Position numbers and translations under genes: made by a program
Origin: CAYWPG01 sp964460035
Lineage (GTDB): Bacteria > Pseudomonadota > Gammaproteobacteria > Nitrococcales > AK92
Reading direction: 5' to 3'
Assembly (NCBI GenBank): GCA_964460035.1
Contig: CAYWPG010000024.1
Span: forward strand, 1-54,834
Length of the DNA stretch: 54,834 bases
The notes under the pieces: model-generated
Seen by the model: only the letters and a program-made list of their open reading frames with translations
What the model was told of the DNA's origin: nothing
The model's database searches: none
Shown here: piece by piece, positions 7,829 through 16,102 of the stretch
How the letters are laid out: the number at the start of each line of letters is the position of its first letter
Numbering within the stretch: position 1 is the stretch's first letter

Positions 7829-8484
7829 GCGTACGTCTGGACCCGGACGTCACCGCCGCGCGTGCCACGCCTCTGGGGGAAACGGGGGCAGGCGCGCCGC
7901 TGCTGCTAAGACAGCTCCCCGATCCGACCGCCGTTGCGCTTACCTTCGACGATGGCCCCGATCCGGACTACACGCCGGCTGTGCTCGATCTGTTGGCAGA
8001 GTTCGCGGTTGCGGCGACCTTCTTCGTGATCGCCGAGGACGCTCTGCGCTATCCGGGGCTGATTCGGCGCATGCTGGCCAGCGGCCACACGGTGGCCAGC
8101 CACGGCTGGAGCCATAGACATCCCTGGAGAATTTCCGCCGCCCAGGCGCAGCAGGAAGTTCAGCGGGCCAATTGTGTGCTGTCCCAGCTGTGCGCCGAGC
8201 CTCCCCGTTTGTTTCGGCCCCCCCATGGGCGTTTGCGCGGCGCTATGCTGCGGGCTCTGGCGCCACAGCAGACCGTGGTGCTCTGGAGCCGCAGCGCCAT
8301 CGATTGGGGGCCGCTGGGGACATGCGCAGGAGTGGCACGACGGCTGCTCCGGGTCCGAGGTGGCGATATCGTGCTGCTGCACGATGGGCGCAATCGTCAC
8401 AATCGTCCTGCCGCGGCTCTGGCCGCGCTGCCGGCTCTGCTCGAGCGGCTGAACGAACAAGGGCTGCGCTGTGTGGCGCTATGA
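7825..8484 (+). CDS. Polysaccharide deacetylase (NodB/CE4 domain)
   Basis: A 219-residue CE4 carbohydrate esterase that removes N- or O-acetyl groups from glycans with a divalent metal. All NodB motifs are visible: TFDDGPD with D42/D43, SHGWSH giving metal ligands H93 and H97, RPPHG (131-135, where RPPYG is usual), a Trp-containing segment near IDWG, and LLHD (184-187). No signal peptide or membrane segment is visible, so it probably acts in the cytoplasm, which fits a lipid-linked intermediate made by the upstream glycosyltransferase. It is the last gene of the overlapping operon starting at 5925. Confidence 0.9.
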   Translation: MSVRLDPDVTAARATPLGETGAGAPLLLRQLPDPTAVALTFDDGPDPDYTPAVLDLLAEFAVAATFFVIAEDALRYPGLIRRMLASGHTVASHGWSHRHPWRISAAQAQQEVQRANCVLSQLCAEPPRLFRPPHGRLRGAMLRALAPQQTVVLWSRSAIDWGPLGTCAGVARRLLRVRGGDIVLLHDGRNRHNRPAAALAALPALLERLNEQGLRCVAL

Positions 8485-8623
8485 GCGCAGCAGAGGGAGC
8501 TTCCAGATTTCGAAGCAAAGGCGCCGGGAGGCATAGCCACAGCCTTTCGCGCCCGGGGGGCTCCTAAAGAAGGAGGCCAGTTCTCGTCCGGTGGAAAGAA
8601 TTCCCCGCTGAGGGGGCGAGGAC

Positions 8624-9217
8624 TTAGCTCGACGGCTGCTGGCCCGGCTGCCCGGCCACCAGTTCCAGTTCGAGTTCTTGCCGGCGTCGGTCATACCAGT
8701 CGTACAGCGGTTCCAGGCGCTGCGCCAGCGTGGAGGTATCCAAAGCGGTTTCCGGCTCCTTGCCGACCAGCTCCCAGATGACGCGCCATTCGCCGTTCTC
8801 GACCTGCAAGACGACGGGGCGGATTTCCGGCTGGCCGTTACCGCTCTCTGCATGAGAGAAGCGAGTGGCGACGATTGCGTACTCGCCGTCCTGATGCGCA
8901 TCCAACGCTTCGAAGGCTTGTCCGTTCGCCGCTATGCTCGAGCCCATCTGTTCGAGTTCGCGCTGCAGCTGGTCTTGCTCCATAGTGAGCGTGCCGCGGG
9001 CGACGTGCTGGGCGGCTCGCGCGTGTTGCCCTTGCTGGACAGAGTCGAAAAAAGCTTGCGCGGCCTGTTCAGGGGGGATGTCCGGCCGCTGCGCGGGCGC
9101 TAGCGTAACGTTGGGAGTGGGCGGCTCCTGGGGCCCGATGTCCTCAGGCTGTTCGCAGGCGGCGAGCAGCAGCAGGACTACGGCGCTGAAAACGAGCAGC
9201 GGAAGTTGTCTGGCCAC
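8624..9217 (-). CDS. Putative lipoprotein with NTF2-like (DUF4878-type) domain
   Basis: With a GTG start at 9217 the product has 197 residues. A hydrophobic signal segment ends in a lipobox LLAAC with the lipidated Cys at about residue 21, then an acidic EQPED linker. The globular part (PEQAAQAFFDSVQQGQ ... NGEWRVIWE) has the helix-then-strands pattern of DUF4878/NTF2-like proteins, usually membrane-anchored and of unknown function. The frame is open further upstream, but that part overlaps the small ORF at 9235-9315 and lacks a signal. The GTG lies 17 bases after that ORF's stop, suggesting coupling. Confidence 0.7.
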   Translation of the reverse strand: MARQLPLLVFSAVVLLLLAACEQPEDIGPQEPPTPNVTLAPAQRPDIPPEQAAQAFFDSVQQGQHARAAQHVARGTLTMEQDQLQRELEQMGSSIAANGQAFEALDAHQDGEYAIVATRFSHAESGNGQPEIRPVVLQVENGEWRVIWELVGKEPETALDTSTLAQRLEPLYDWYDRRRQELELELVAGQPGQQPSS

Positions 9218-9234
9218 GGCGGGCGCCCGCTGCC

Positions 9235-9315
9235 TCAGTGGCGGCGCCGCAGGCGCCGCCGCAACAGCCAGCCGGCCGCGAAGCCGGCAATCAGCAATAG
9301 CCGCGTTATGTTCAT
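9235..9315 (-). CDS. Small membrane peptide (26 aa) with basic tail
   Basis: A GGAGGA motif 4 bases before an ATG opens 26 codons ending TGA. The peptide has one hydrophobic stretch (LLLIAGFAAGWLL) followed at once by a dense basic tail (RRRLRRRH), a typical shape for a single-pass inner-membrane micropeptide. It is immediately upstream of the lipoprotein gene on the same strand. No family is recognised. The combination of a strong Shine-Dalgarno, a membrane profile and operon position supports it being real. Confidence 0.5.
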   Translation of the reverse strand: MNITRLLLIAGFAAGWLLRRRLRRRH

Positions 9316-9404
9316 GGCTTCCTCCAGTATCTCTTCCCAAGGTGGACGCGCGCGGATCGCCGCTTCCCACGCCGCTTGGCGCAGCTTTCCCTAACACAGC
9401 TTGA

Positions 9405-9439
9405 GTCCCGCCGACGGCGATTCAAGCCGCCGGCGGGAC
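9405..9439 (-). terminator. GC-rich hairpin after the CgeB-type operon
   Basis: GTCCCGCCG (9405-9413) and CGGC (9415-9418) pair with GCCG (9426-9429) and CGGCGGGAC (9431-9439), with one A/C mismatch and a 7-base loop. It begins 11 bases beyond the stop codon of the last transferase gene. There is no U-tract, so it is more likely an mRNA 3'-end stabiliser or Rho-linked end than a classical terminator. Confidence 0.45.
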
Positions 9440-9449
9440 ATCCTCCGGC

Positions 9450-10559
9450 TCACCAAGCGGCCGCGCCTACCGATCCGGGATGACGGTTTTCGCCCTTGAC
9501 CTCGTTGAGATAGCCGATGAGTTCACGCGCGCGGTGAGCGGCGGTGTGCTCGGCCAGCACCCGGCGCCGCGCCCTCAGGCCGATGGCGCGGCGCTCTTCT
9601 TCATCGATGTCGTGCAGGTAGTGAAGCACCTCCTCGCCGCTATCGGCCAGCAGAATCTCCTCGTCGGGCTTGAACAACGTATCTATGCCTGGCCAGCGAT
9701 CGGAGATGACCGGAGTGGCACACGCCGCGGCTTCGAACAGCCGGACGCTGGGCGCATAACCGGCGGCGATCATATCGTCTCGGGTGATGTTCAGTGTGAA
9801 GCGTTGGGAGTTGTAGAAGTCGCGGTGCGCGGATGGTGGGACATGCTCGTAGCGTTCGACATTGTCCGGCCAGGGTATGTTGAGAGGGTACTGGGCCCCG
9901 GCAACCACGAAACGGCCATCCGGCCAGTCGCGAGCGGGCTTGAGCAGCAAACGCTCCAGGCGCGGCTGACGGTCGTCGCTGTAGGTGCCCAGATAACCCA
10001 GATCCCAGGTCGATTCCAAGGTCTGCGGGTAGTACAGCTCCGGGTCGAAGGAGCAGTACAGCGGCCGGGCGCGGGGCGCGCCGAACTCGCGTTCCAGGCG
10101 CTCCAGGGTGGGGCCGCCGGTAAAGGAAAGGTAGAGCCGATAGCGTGGAATCAGGTGCGGTGCCAGATACTCGTGCTCGCCGCGGGCGAGCCGGGCCAGG
10201 GTTACCGGCGTGTCGATGTCGTAGAAGGCCGTTACGCCGTCGGCGACGGACGTTACCCACTCTCCCACCTTCACGCCTTCCGGCGTGAAGGAGCCGACGA
10301 TCACCGCGTCGGCCTCGGCCACGGTGCGCTCGTATTGCTGCTTGAGCTCATCGAGGCTGCGGTAGAGCCGCGTCTGCCCGTAGGGCGGACGCGGCAGGTC
10401 TCGGTGGGCGGCGTACCAGGGTACGTCCCGTTCGAGAAACAACACCTCCAGACCTTGGCGCACCAGCTCGCGCACCAACCCGCGGTAGGTGGTGGCGTGG
10501 CCGTTACCCCAGGAAGAGGTGATCGACAACCCGATTATCACTACGTTTGGCTGCTTCAT
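9450..10559 (-). CDS. CgeB-like glycosyltransferase (third of tandem set)
   Basis: A 369-residue GT-B glycosyltransferase of the CgeB type (spore-maturation/DUF3880-like family). The N-terminus has GLSITSSWGNGHATTYRGL, a nucleotide-sugar transferase glycine loop with a His. The C-domain shows the FEAAACATPVISDRWPGI box typical of CgeB and GT1/GT4 proteins, and a late EEERRAIGLRARRRVLAEHT helix. It is last in the minus-strand operon and its ATG overlaps the stop of the preceding paralogue (ATGA). Donor and acceptor are unknown; the neighbouring sugar-nucleotide enzymes suggest a modified sugar donor. Confidence 0.8.
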   Translation of the reverse strand: MKQPNVVIIGLSITSSWGNGHATTYRGLVRELVRQGLEVLFLERDVPWYAAHRDLPRPPYGQTRLYRSLDELKQQYERTVAEADAVIVGSFTPEGVKVGEWVTSVADGVTAFYDIDTPVTLARLARGEHEYLAPHLIPRYRLYLSFTGGPTLERLEREFGAPRARPLYCSFDPELYYPQTLESTWDLGYLGTYSDDRQPRLERLLLKPARDWPDGRFVVAGAQYPLNIPWPDNVERYEHVPPSAHRDFYNSQRFTLNITRDDMIAAGYAPSVRLFEAAACATPVISDRWPGIDTLFKPDEEILLADSGEEVLHYLHDIDEEERRAIGLRARRRVLAEHTAAHRARELIGYLNEVKGENRHPGSVGAAAW

Positions 10560-11659
10560 GCTTGTACCTTTCGTTTAGCGAGCTCCGGGCGGTAGTGGCG
10601 TCCTTCGAGCAGCGCTTCCAGCTGCGCGGCCCGATGGGCGTACGTGTGTTCACTGACGATACGCTTGAGAGCTCTGATGCCGATGCGCTCGGCGCGCTCC
10701 GGCGAGAGCTCGTCGAGAATGGCGGCAACATCGTCGCCATTGCAGGCCACCAGTACCTCTTCACCAGGATCGAGAAACATGCCGATGCCTTCCCAGGCAT
10801 CGGTGATGAGGCAGGCACCCGCGCCGGCGGCCTCGAAAACGCGGGTTGCCGGGGAGAAACCGTAGCGCGCCATGCTCGATCGACTGATATTGAGCACCGC
10901 GCGCGGCGTGGAGTTGATGGCGTTGTGGTCGCGCGTGTAGACATGACCGATGTAGTTGACGTTGGGGCTCATGGGCTTGTCGGCCCAGCCGTTGCCGCCC
11001 AGCAGGAAGCGATAGCGTGGGCGTGCGGCGGCCGGTTTGAGGAAGAACTCCTCGACTCGCGCTTCGCGATCCGGCAGGCGGTTGCCCACAAACGCCAGAT
11101 CGGCGCTGAAGCGTGGATCGGGGGTTACGGGATAATGCGTAGTCACATCGAGGGCGTTATAGATGGGCACGCATTGCCGCGCGCCTAGCTTCAGGTATGC
11201 GCTGACCACCGGCGTGCCGCCGCCGTAGGTCAGGATCAGATCGTACTTGGGGATGAGCGGGCGAAACCGATCGCCAGGGTCGTTGTGCACGCGGTCCAGG
11301 GTCGCCGGCGCATCCACGTCCCAAAAGATGACGGTGTTACCGGGGCGCTTGAGGTCCGCGACCGCCCGCTCGAGAAAAGCGTCGAAGACACCGACGCCGC
11401 TGGTCTTCACCAGCACGTCGGCGCTTGCGGCCTCCTCCAGGGCACGTTCCAGGGCCGCGCGCTCGGCAGGGTATACCACCACACGCGCCCAGTGCGGATC
11501 GTCCATATCGCGGTGTTGCTGACGCTCGAAAGCGTCGGGCTCGTAGAACGTGACCTGGTGGCCGCGCTCGTAGAGGTTTCGCACCAGGCCGCGGTAGTAA
11601 GTGGCGGCTCCATTCCAATAGGCCGACACAAGACTGGACCCGAAGATGGCGAATTTCAT
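10556..11659 (-). CDS. CgeB-like glycosyltransferase (second of tandem set)
   Basis: A 367-residue paralogue of its two neighbours. It begins MKFAIFGSSLVSAYWNGAAT, matching the glycine-rich N-terminal loop of the set, and carries the C-domain box FEAAGAGACLITDAWEGIGMF followed by EEVLVACNGDDV. The AT-P-TRVFEAA region aligns with the corresponding parts of the other two. AAGGA precedes the ATG, which overlaps the upstream paralogue's stop as ATGA; its own stop overlaps the downstream start. The three are probably made together and act in sequence on one acceptor, but this is inference. Confidence 0.8.
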   Translation of the reverse strand: MKFAIFGSSLVSAYWNGAATYYRGLVRNLYERGHQVTFYEPDAFERQQHRDMDDPHWARVVVYPAERAALERALEEAASADVLVKTSGVGVFDAFLERAVADLKRPGNTVIFWDVDAPATLDRVHNDPGDRFRPLIPKYDLILTYGGGTPVVSAYLKLGARQCVPIYNALDVTTHYPVTPDPRFSADLAFVGNRLPDREARVEEFFLKPAAARPRYRFLLGGNGWADKPMSPNVNYIGHVYTRDHNAINSTPRAVLNISRSSMARYGFSPATRVFEAAGAGACLITDAWEGIGMFLDPGEEVLVACNGDDVAAILDELSPERAERIGIRALKRIVSEHTYAHRAAQLEALLEGRHYRPELAKRKVQA

Positions 11660-12771
11660 GCGCTCTGTTCCTTCAGTTCGGGGGCGGTGAGTTGACGGTA
11701 GATGCCCAGTAGCTCATCGACGCGATGAGCACAGGTGTGTCTTGCCAGAATCGTTTGCCGACCGTGCTCTGCCAGCGTCCGCGCCAGATCCGCATCGGCG
11801 AGCACCGCGCGCAGCTGAGTCCTCATTTCGGTGCCGTCGCGCGCCACCAGAAAGTCCTCGCCGACCGAGAAAAGCCCCTCGCAGTCGTCCCAGGGCGCCG
11901 AGATCAGCGGAATGCCGCAGGCCAGCGCCTCGAATACGCGGATGGTGGGGATGCCGGGCAAGGCTTTCACATAGGGCCGGCGCGGTACGTGGACTGTGAC
12001 CTTATGGCGGGCGAACGCTTGCGGTACTTCGAAATTCGGCAGCCAGCCGCGGTAATCGATGTCGGCCGCGCGCAGCGCCGCCAGCGCATCATCGGGGTAG
12101 CGCACGCCGTGGACGGCCGCGCGCAGGCGCAGCTCGCGCACCGGAGTGAGCAGGAACTCTTGGAGTTCGTCGCTGCGCTCATCGTCGCCCCAGTTGCCTA
12201 TCCATACCAGGTCGGCCTCGGACGCTATATGCGGTAGTGGGCGGAACAGACGAATGTCCGCCGCTTCGTGCCATGTCCAGACCTGGCCGGCCCAGCCCAT
12301 GGCGATATACCGCTCGCGGATGGTTTCGCCGAACGCCAGCACGCCGTCATAGGCATCGAGCCGGTAGGCGGCCATCTGCGCAGGCGCGCTGACACTGCGG
12401 TGGTGAGTGTCATGGAACAGCACCCGGTAACGTCCGCCACGCGCCCGATGGTCGTTGATGCGCGCGACCAGCTCTAGCGGATTCCACTCGTGCACCAGCA
12501 CCAGATCGGCATCCGCCAGCACCGCGTCCAGATCCAGCGTGGCGAGTTCGTAGAACGAGCTGCTCAGCTGGGGAAAGCGTTCGGAGAATCGCTCCACCGC
12601 CGCCTTGCCATGCTGCTGCAGCAAATTGGTCAGGCTCCAGCCATCGCGGGGTTCGAACACGCTGACGCGATGCCCGCGCTCGCTGAGCTCGCTGACTATG
12701 CCCCGCAGGAAGTGGGCGTTGCCGTGGTTCCAGTCGGAAATCAAAGAGTGGTAGAACAGCACTACATGCAT
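11656..12771 (-). CDS. CgeB-like glycosyltransferase (first of tandem set)
   Basis: A 371-residue paralogue of the next two genes, starting MHVVLFYHSLISDWNHGNAH. It has VHEWNPLELVARINDHR and the C-domain box FEALACGIPLISAPWDDCEGLF, with GEDFLVARDG after it. AAGGAG lies 11 bases before the ATG. A 156-base gap separates it from the upstream GT4 gene, so this trio may have its own promoter or be processed separately, although no clear promoter is visible. Sequence similarity across the trio suggests ancient duplication followed by divergence of donor or acceptor choice. Confidence 0.8.
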   Translation of the reverse strand: MHVVLFYHSLISDWNHGNAHFLRGIVSELSERGHRVSVFEPRDGWSLTNLLQQHGKAAVERFSERFPQLSSSFYELATLDLDAVLADADLVLVHEWNPLELVARINDHRARGGRYRVLFHDTHHRSVSAPAQMAAYRLDAYDGVLAFGETIRERYIAMGWAGQVWTWHEAADIRLFRPLPHIASEADLVWIGNWGDDERSDELQEFLLTPVRELRLRAAVHGVRYPDDALAALRAADIDYRGWLPNFEVPQAFARHKVTVHVPRRPYVKALPGIPTIRVFEALACGIPLISAPWDDCEGLFSVGEDFLVARDGTEMRTQLRAVLADADLARTLAEHGRQTILARHTCAHRVDELLGIYRQLTAPELKEQSA

Positions 12772-12915
12772 GCGGCCATTGGCTCCTTACCGGCTTGCGC
12801 TCGGTTTCCGGTGGTTGCTCGCAGAACTCGTCATGGTTGCAGCGCGTACACGTTCCCTGGGCGTAGGCCTTATCCCGCTGCCTCCTTCCTCCCGCAGGTT
12901 GCCGACAGGCGCACC

Positions 12916-12938
12916 GCAGCGCCTTGTTCAGGCGCTGC
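12916..12938 (-). repeat. Perfect hairpin enclosing the GT4 stop codon
   Basis: GCAGCGCC (12916-12923) pairs perfectly with GGCGCTGC (12931-12938) around a 7-base loop. On the minus strand the first three loop bases are the TGA stop of the GT4 gene (12930-12928). There is no U-tract. It could slow ribosomes or stabilise the 3' end within the operon. Confidence 0.5.
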
Positions 12939-14058
12939 ACGGGGTCAGCGGCTCATCGGCGCGGCGCTTGGCGGCATCCCTTCGCCGCAGGCGGCGGTAG
13001 AGGCGCCGGTACGCGCGCACCATACGTTCCGCCGTGAATTGCCTGGCCCGCGCCCGCGCGCGCGTCCCGTAATGCCGACGCAGTTCGGCATCGCCGATCA
13101 GCCGTTGCAGCGTAGCGGCAAGGGAGCGGTGGTCGTGCGGCGGCACGAACAGCGCCGCATCGCCCCAAACCTCCCGCAGCGAGGGAATGTCGCCCAGTAC
13201 CAGCGCGCAGCCCGCGAGCCCTGCCTCCAGCGCCGACAGGCCGAAGGGTTCGTAACGGGCCGGCAGCGCGTAGATCGCCGCTTCGGCCAGGCGGCGGGCA
13301 AGCTGTGCCTGTGGCAGCGGGCCTGGCAACAGGACGTTGGCGAAGAGCGCGCGTCCGCCGCTGGGGTGTTGCGGGTCGCCTATGATCTCGATCGGCCAGG
13401 GCAGTTCGGCCGCGACCTCCGCCAGCGCCATGACATTCTTGCCCTCGTCCCAGAGGCGCCCTGCGCAGACGATTCGCGGCTGCTTGGGGGCCGGCGGAAA
13501 GTCCTGCGGCCGGCGGCCGTTGGCGACGACGACGGCTTGGCGGAACGGGCCGTAGAAGTGCCGAGCATCAGCCAGCATCGCCCGGGTGGGGGCGACAACC
13601 AGATCGGCTGCCTGCAGACCTAGCCGCACTTCGCGCCTGTAGCGCCGCCAGCCCGCAGCGGGCTGGCGCTGCCGTACCCAGCGATGCCAGGAATAAACGC
13701 AGGAGTGCGCGACCATCAGAACCGGTGCCGGCCACGGCAAATGCCCATGGCAGTAATGGTTGAGGTGGACGATGTGGGGTCGTACGCGATGAGCGAGGTC
13801 GAGCAGCCAGTCGCCGGCGGCGGCCAGCTCCTCCCACGGATCCGCCATCCACTCCAGCCGGCAAACGCGGGCGTGCAGCGCCAGCCCCGGAATTGCCGCC
13901 GCAGCCGCGGTCTGCCCCGCGCTAGGCCGGGTTCCCAGAGCGGCCAGGTCCACTCGTGCACCCTGCTCGCAAAGGCCGCGCGCGAGTTCGATGGCATAGC
14001 TCCAAACGCCGCCGACGGTATCCGTGCTCATCAGTACCCGCAAATCCCCTTTGCTCAT
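12928..14058 (-). CDS. GT4-family glycosyltransferase
   Basis: A 376-residue GT-B retaining transferase. The N-domain begins LRVLMSTDTVGGVWSYAIELARGL, with the GGVxxY donor loop of GT4 enzymes; the C-domain has the EX7E-like segment in RYEPFGLSALEAG and GDIPSLREVWGDAALFVPP. A GGAGGA motif lies 7 bases before the ATG. The ATG overlaps the stop of the GH-epimerase fusion gene by one base (TGATG). The C-terminus is very Arg-rich (RRLYRRLRRRDAAKRR), which could favour membrane contact. Likely cytoplasmic, adding a sugar to the same glycan as the CgeB-like trio. Confidence 0.85.
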   Translation of the reverse strand: MSKGDLRVLMSTDTVGGVWSYAIELARGLCEQGARVDLAALGTRPSAGQTAAAAAIPGLALHARVCRLEWMADPWEELAAAGDWLLDLAHRVRPHIVHLNHYCHGHLPWPAPVLMVAHSCVYSWHRWVRQRQPAAGWRRYRREVRLGLQAADLVVAPTRAMLADARHFYGPFRQAVVVANGRRPQDFPPAPKQPRIVCAGRLWDEGKNVMALAEVAAELPWPIEIIGDPQHPSGGRALFANVLLPGPLPQAQLARRLAEAAIYALPARYEPFGLSALEAGLAGCALVLGDIPSLREVWGDAALFVPPHDHRSLAATLQRLIGDAELRRHYGTRARARARQFTAERMVRAYRRLYRRLRRRDAAKRRADEPLTPCSA

Positions 14059-16076
14059 CAGGCTGTCCTCCGAACATGATCGGGGACGATCACGTACGAC
14101 TCGCTCAGCCAGTTATGGAGGCGTTCGATGCCGGAGGCGGCACCGATGCGCGGGACCCACCCGGTGGCCTGTTGGAACGAGCGGATATCCGATACGTAGT
14201 AGCGCTGGTCGCCAGGCCGCCAGCCGGAGAAGTTGATCTTGGGTCTGCAGCCGCGCAGTTCGGCGATCAGGTCGATCAGCTCTAGCAGGCTGATGGTGTT
14301 GGATGGGCCGCCGCCTATGTTGAAGGCGCGGCCGCTGAGCCGGTCCATGTGGCGCTCGGCCAGCAGGCAGGCCTCTATGAGGTCGTGCACGGACAGTACG
14401 TCGCGTGTCTGGCAGCCGTCGCCATAGATATTGATCGGCTCTTCGCGCAGCGCCCGGATCAGGAAGTGCGCGACCCAGCCCTGGTCTTCGGTACCGAACT
14501 GGCGTGGCCCGTAGACACAGCTCATGCGGAACACCACGGCCGGTACTCCCATGCAGCGCGCGTAGTCGATCACGTACTGATCGGCACCGCCTTTGGAACA
14601 CCCGTACGGGCTGTGGAAGTCCAAGCCTCGCGTTTCGGCGATGCCGTAGCGGCGGATCTCCGGGTCTGATGGCTGGTAGCGCTGTCCCACGACCTCCAGC
14701 GCGATATCGCTCAGTCCTCCATACACCTTGTTGGTGGACGAGAAGACGATGGCGGGCGGCTGCGGTTGGCGGCGCGCCGCTTCGAGCAGATTGACGGTGC
14801 CCTGCAGGTTGGTGCGGAAATCGTCCACGGGATCGATCAGGCTGGTGGTGACGGCTGTCTGCGCAGCCAGGTGAAAGATTTGCTTGATGCCAGCCAATGC
14901 CGGCTCCAGGGCGAGCGAGTTGCGCACATCCACGGGGGCGAATTCGATGCGGTCGCCGAAGTGCTGCTTCAGCCAGCGCAGATTGTTCTCAACCCCGGGC
15001 CGGTGCAGGTTGTCGACGATGCGCACGCTGCGGCCGTCGTTGACCAGCCGTTCTACCAGATTGGCGCCAACGAAACCGGCGCCGCCGGTGACCAGTACCT
15101 CCGGCGCTGGCGATAAGCTGCCTATGGGCTGTTCCCAGCGCGCCACCTCGCGGATGCCTTTCAAGCCGTGGTTGGCCCATTGGCGATAGAGCAGCTTCTC
15201 CCGGCCGGCGGATGTCTTCAGCCCGAAGTGATAGTCGCGCGGATCGTTGTGAAAGCCCGCGGTGGACGGGCGCTCGCCAGGCAGGTCGCGCAGCGACAGC
15301 CAATACGCGCGCTCCACCGGCAGAGCGAAGGCGCTGTCGAAGATCTTAAGCTGGTTGTATTCGTCGTTGCGCCAGGTCGGGTAGCCGATCTCGGTCAGCC
15401 AGATCTTGGCGCGCGAAGCGTGCTGATCGAGGACGCGCTCGATACGGGCGATCTGATCGAGCAGGCCCTCATGGGCGATGTCGTAGCTGCCGGGGAAGGC
15501 GTGTATGCCCACCACATCTATATGCTCCATCACACCCAGGCGGAACATGGTGTGCAGCCAGTTCGGATCAATGGGGCTCATGCCGCCCAGCACCGTGCGC
15601 TTGCGGCGCCGATGCGCCCAGTAGGCCGCGCCGCCTACGGTCGCGGCGAACTTCTCCCAGGTGTTGTCCAGCGTGAAGTCCCATTCGCGCATGTTATTGG
15701 GCTCGTTCCAGAGCTCCACATAGTCGAAGAACTGCCCATAGCGCGTGATGCACAGGTCCAGGAAATCGGCATAGTCCTTGGGGTTGCGCGGTGGCGCGGC
15801 GGTGCTCGGCAGCTCGCCCAGCGAAGGCGGGGTGTAGACGAAGCAGGGCAGCAGCTCGACCTCGCGCGCCAGCTTGGGGAGCAGCCAGTCGTACCAACGC
15901 TGGCCCGAATCGGTCAGGTAGTCGGCCCACGAGACCCCGGTCCGCAGTCGCTGGACGCCCAGCCGGCGCATATCCTCGATGGCCTGCTCGACCGCCTCGT
16001 AGTCCTCCAGCCAGAACCATTCCAGCAAGCCCATCAGGGCGGCGGTACCGCTTTCGTTCGGTGCGCTGGTTGTCAT
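14058..16076 (-). CDS. Glycoside hydrolase fused to a CDP-paratose 2-epimerase-like domain
   Basis: A 672-residue fusion. Residues 1-320 form a clan-A TIM-barrel hydrolase (beta-xylosidase/GH39-like): acid/base E125 in WNEPNN, nucleophile E229 in WLTEIGYP, and SLGELPS between. Residues 326-660 are an extended SDR with GGAGFVG (331-337), STNKVYG, catalytic Y491-x3-K495 in SPYGCSKG, and YGPRQFGTEDQGWVAHF, the pattern of CDP-paratose 2-epimerase (TyvE). No signal peptide is seen, so the hydrolase domain would be cytoplasmic. The ATG at 16076 has AAGGAGA upstream; the upstream-extended reading is discarded. The next gene overlaps by one base. A hydrolase with a sugar-nucleotide epimerase in one chain is unusual. 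Confidence 0.88.
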   Translation of the reverse strand: MTTSAPNESGTAALMGLLEWFWLEDYEAVEQAIEDMRRLGVQRLRTGVSWADYLTDSGQRWYDWLLPKLAREVELLPCFVYTPPSLGELPSTAAPPRNPKDYADFLDLCITRYGQFFDYVELWNEPNNMREWDFTLDNTWEKFAATVGGAAYWAHRRRKRTVLGGMSPIDPNWLHTMFRLGVMEHIDVVGIHAFPGSYDIAHEGLLDQIARIERVLDQHASRAKIWLTEIGYPTWRNDEYNQLKIFDSAFALPVERAYWLSLRDLPGERPSTAGFHNDPRDYHFGLKTSAGREKLLYRQWANHGLKGIREVARWEQPIGSLSPAPEVLVTGGAGFVGANLVERLVNDGRSVRIVDNLHRPGVENNLRWLKQHFGDRIEFAPVDVRNSLALEPALAGIKQIFHLAAQTAVTTSLIDPVDDFRTNLQGTVNLLEAARRQPQPPAIVFSSTNKVYGGLSDIALEVVGQRYQPSDPEIRRYGIAETRGLDFHSPYGCSKGGADQYVIDYARCMGVPAVVFRMSCVYGPRQFGTEDQGWVAHFLIRALREEPINIYGDGCQTRDVLSVHDLIEACLLAERHMDRLSGRAFNIGGGPSNTISLLELIDLIAELRGCRPKINFSGWRPGDQRYYVSDIRSFQQATGWVPRIGAASGIERLHNWLSESYVIVPDHVRRTA

Positions 16077-16102
16077 CGCGTTCTCCTTGCCGGGGCGATG
16101 CC

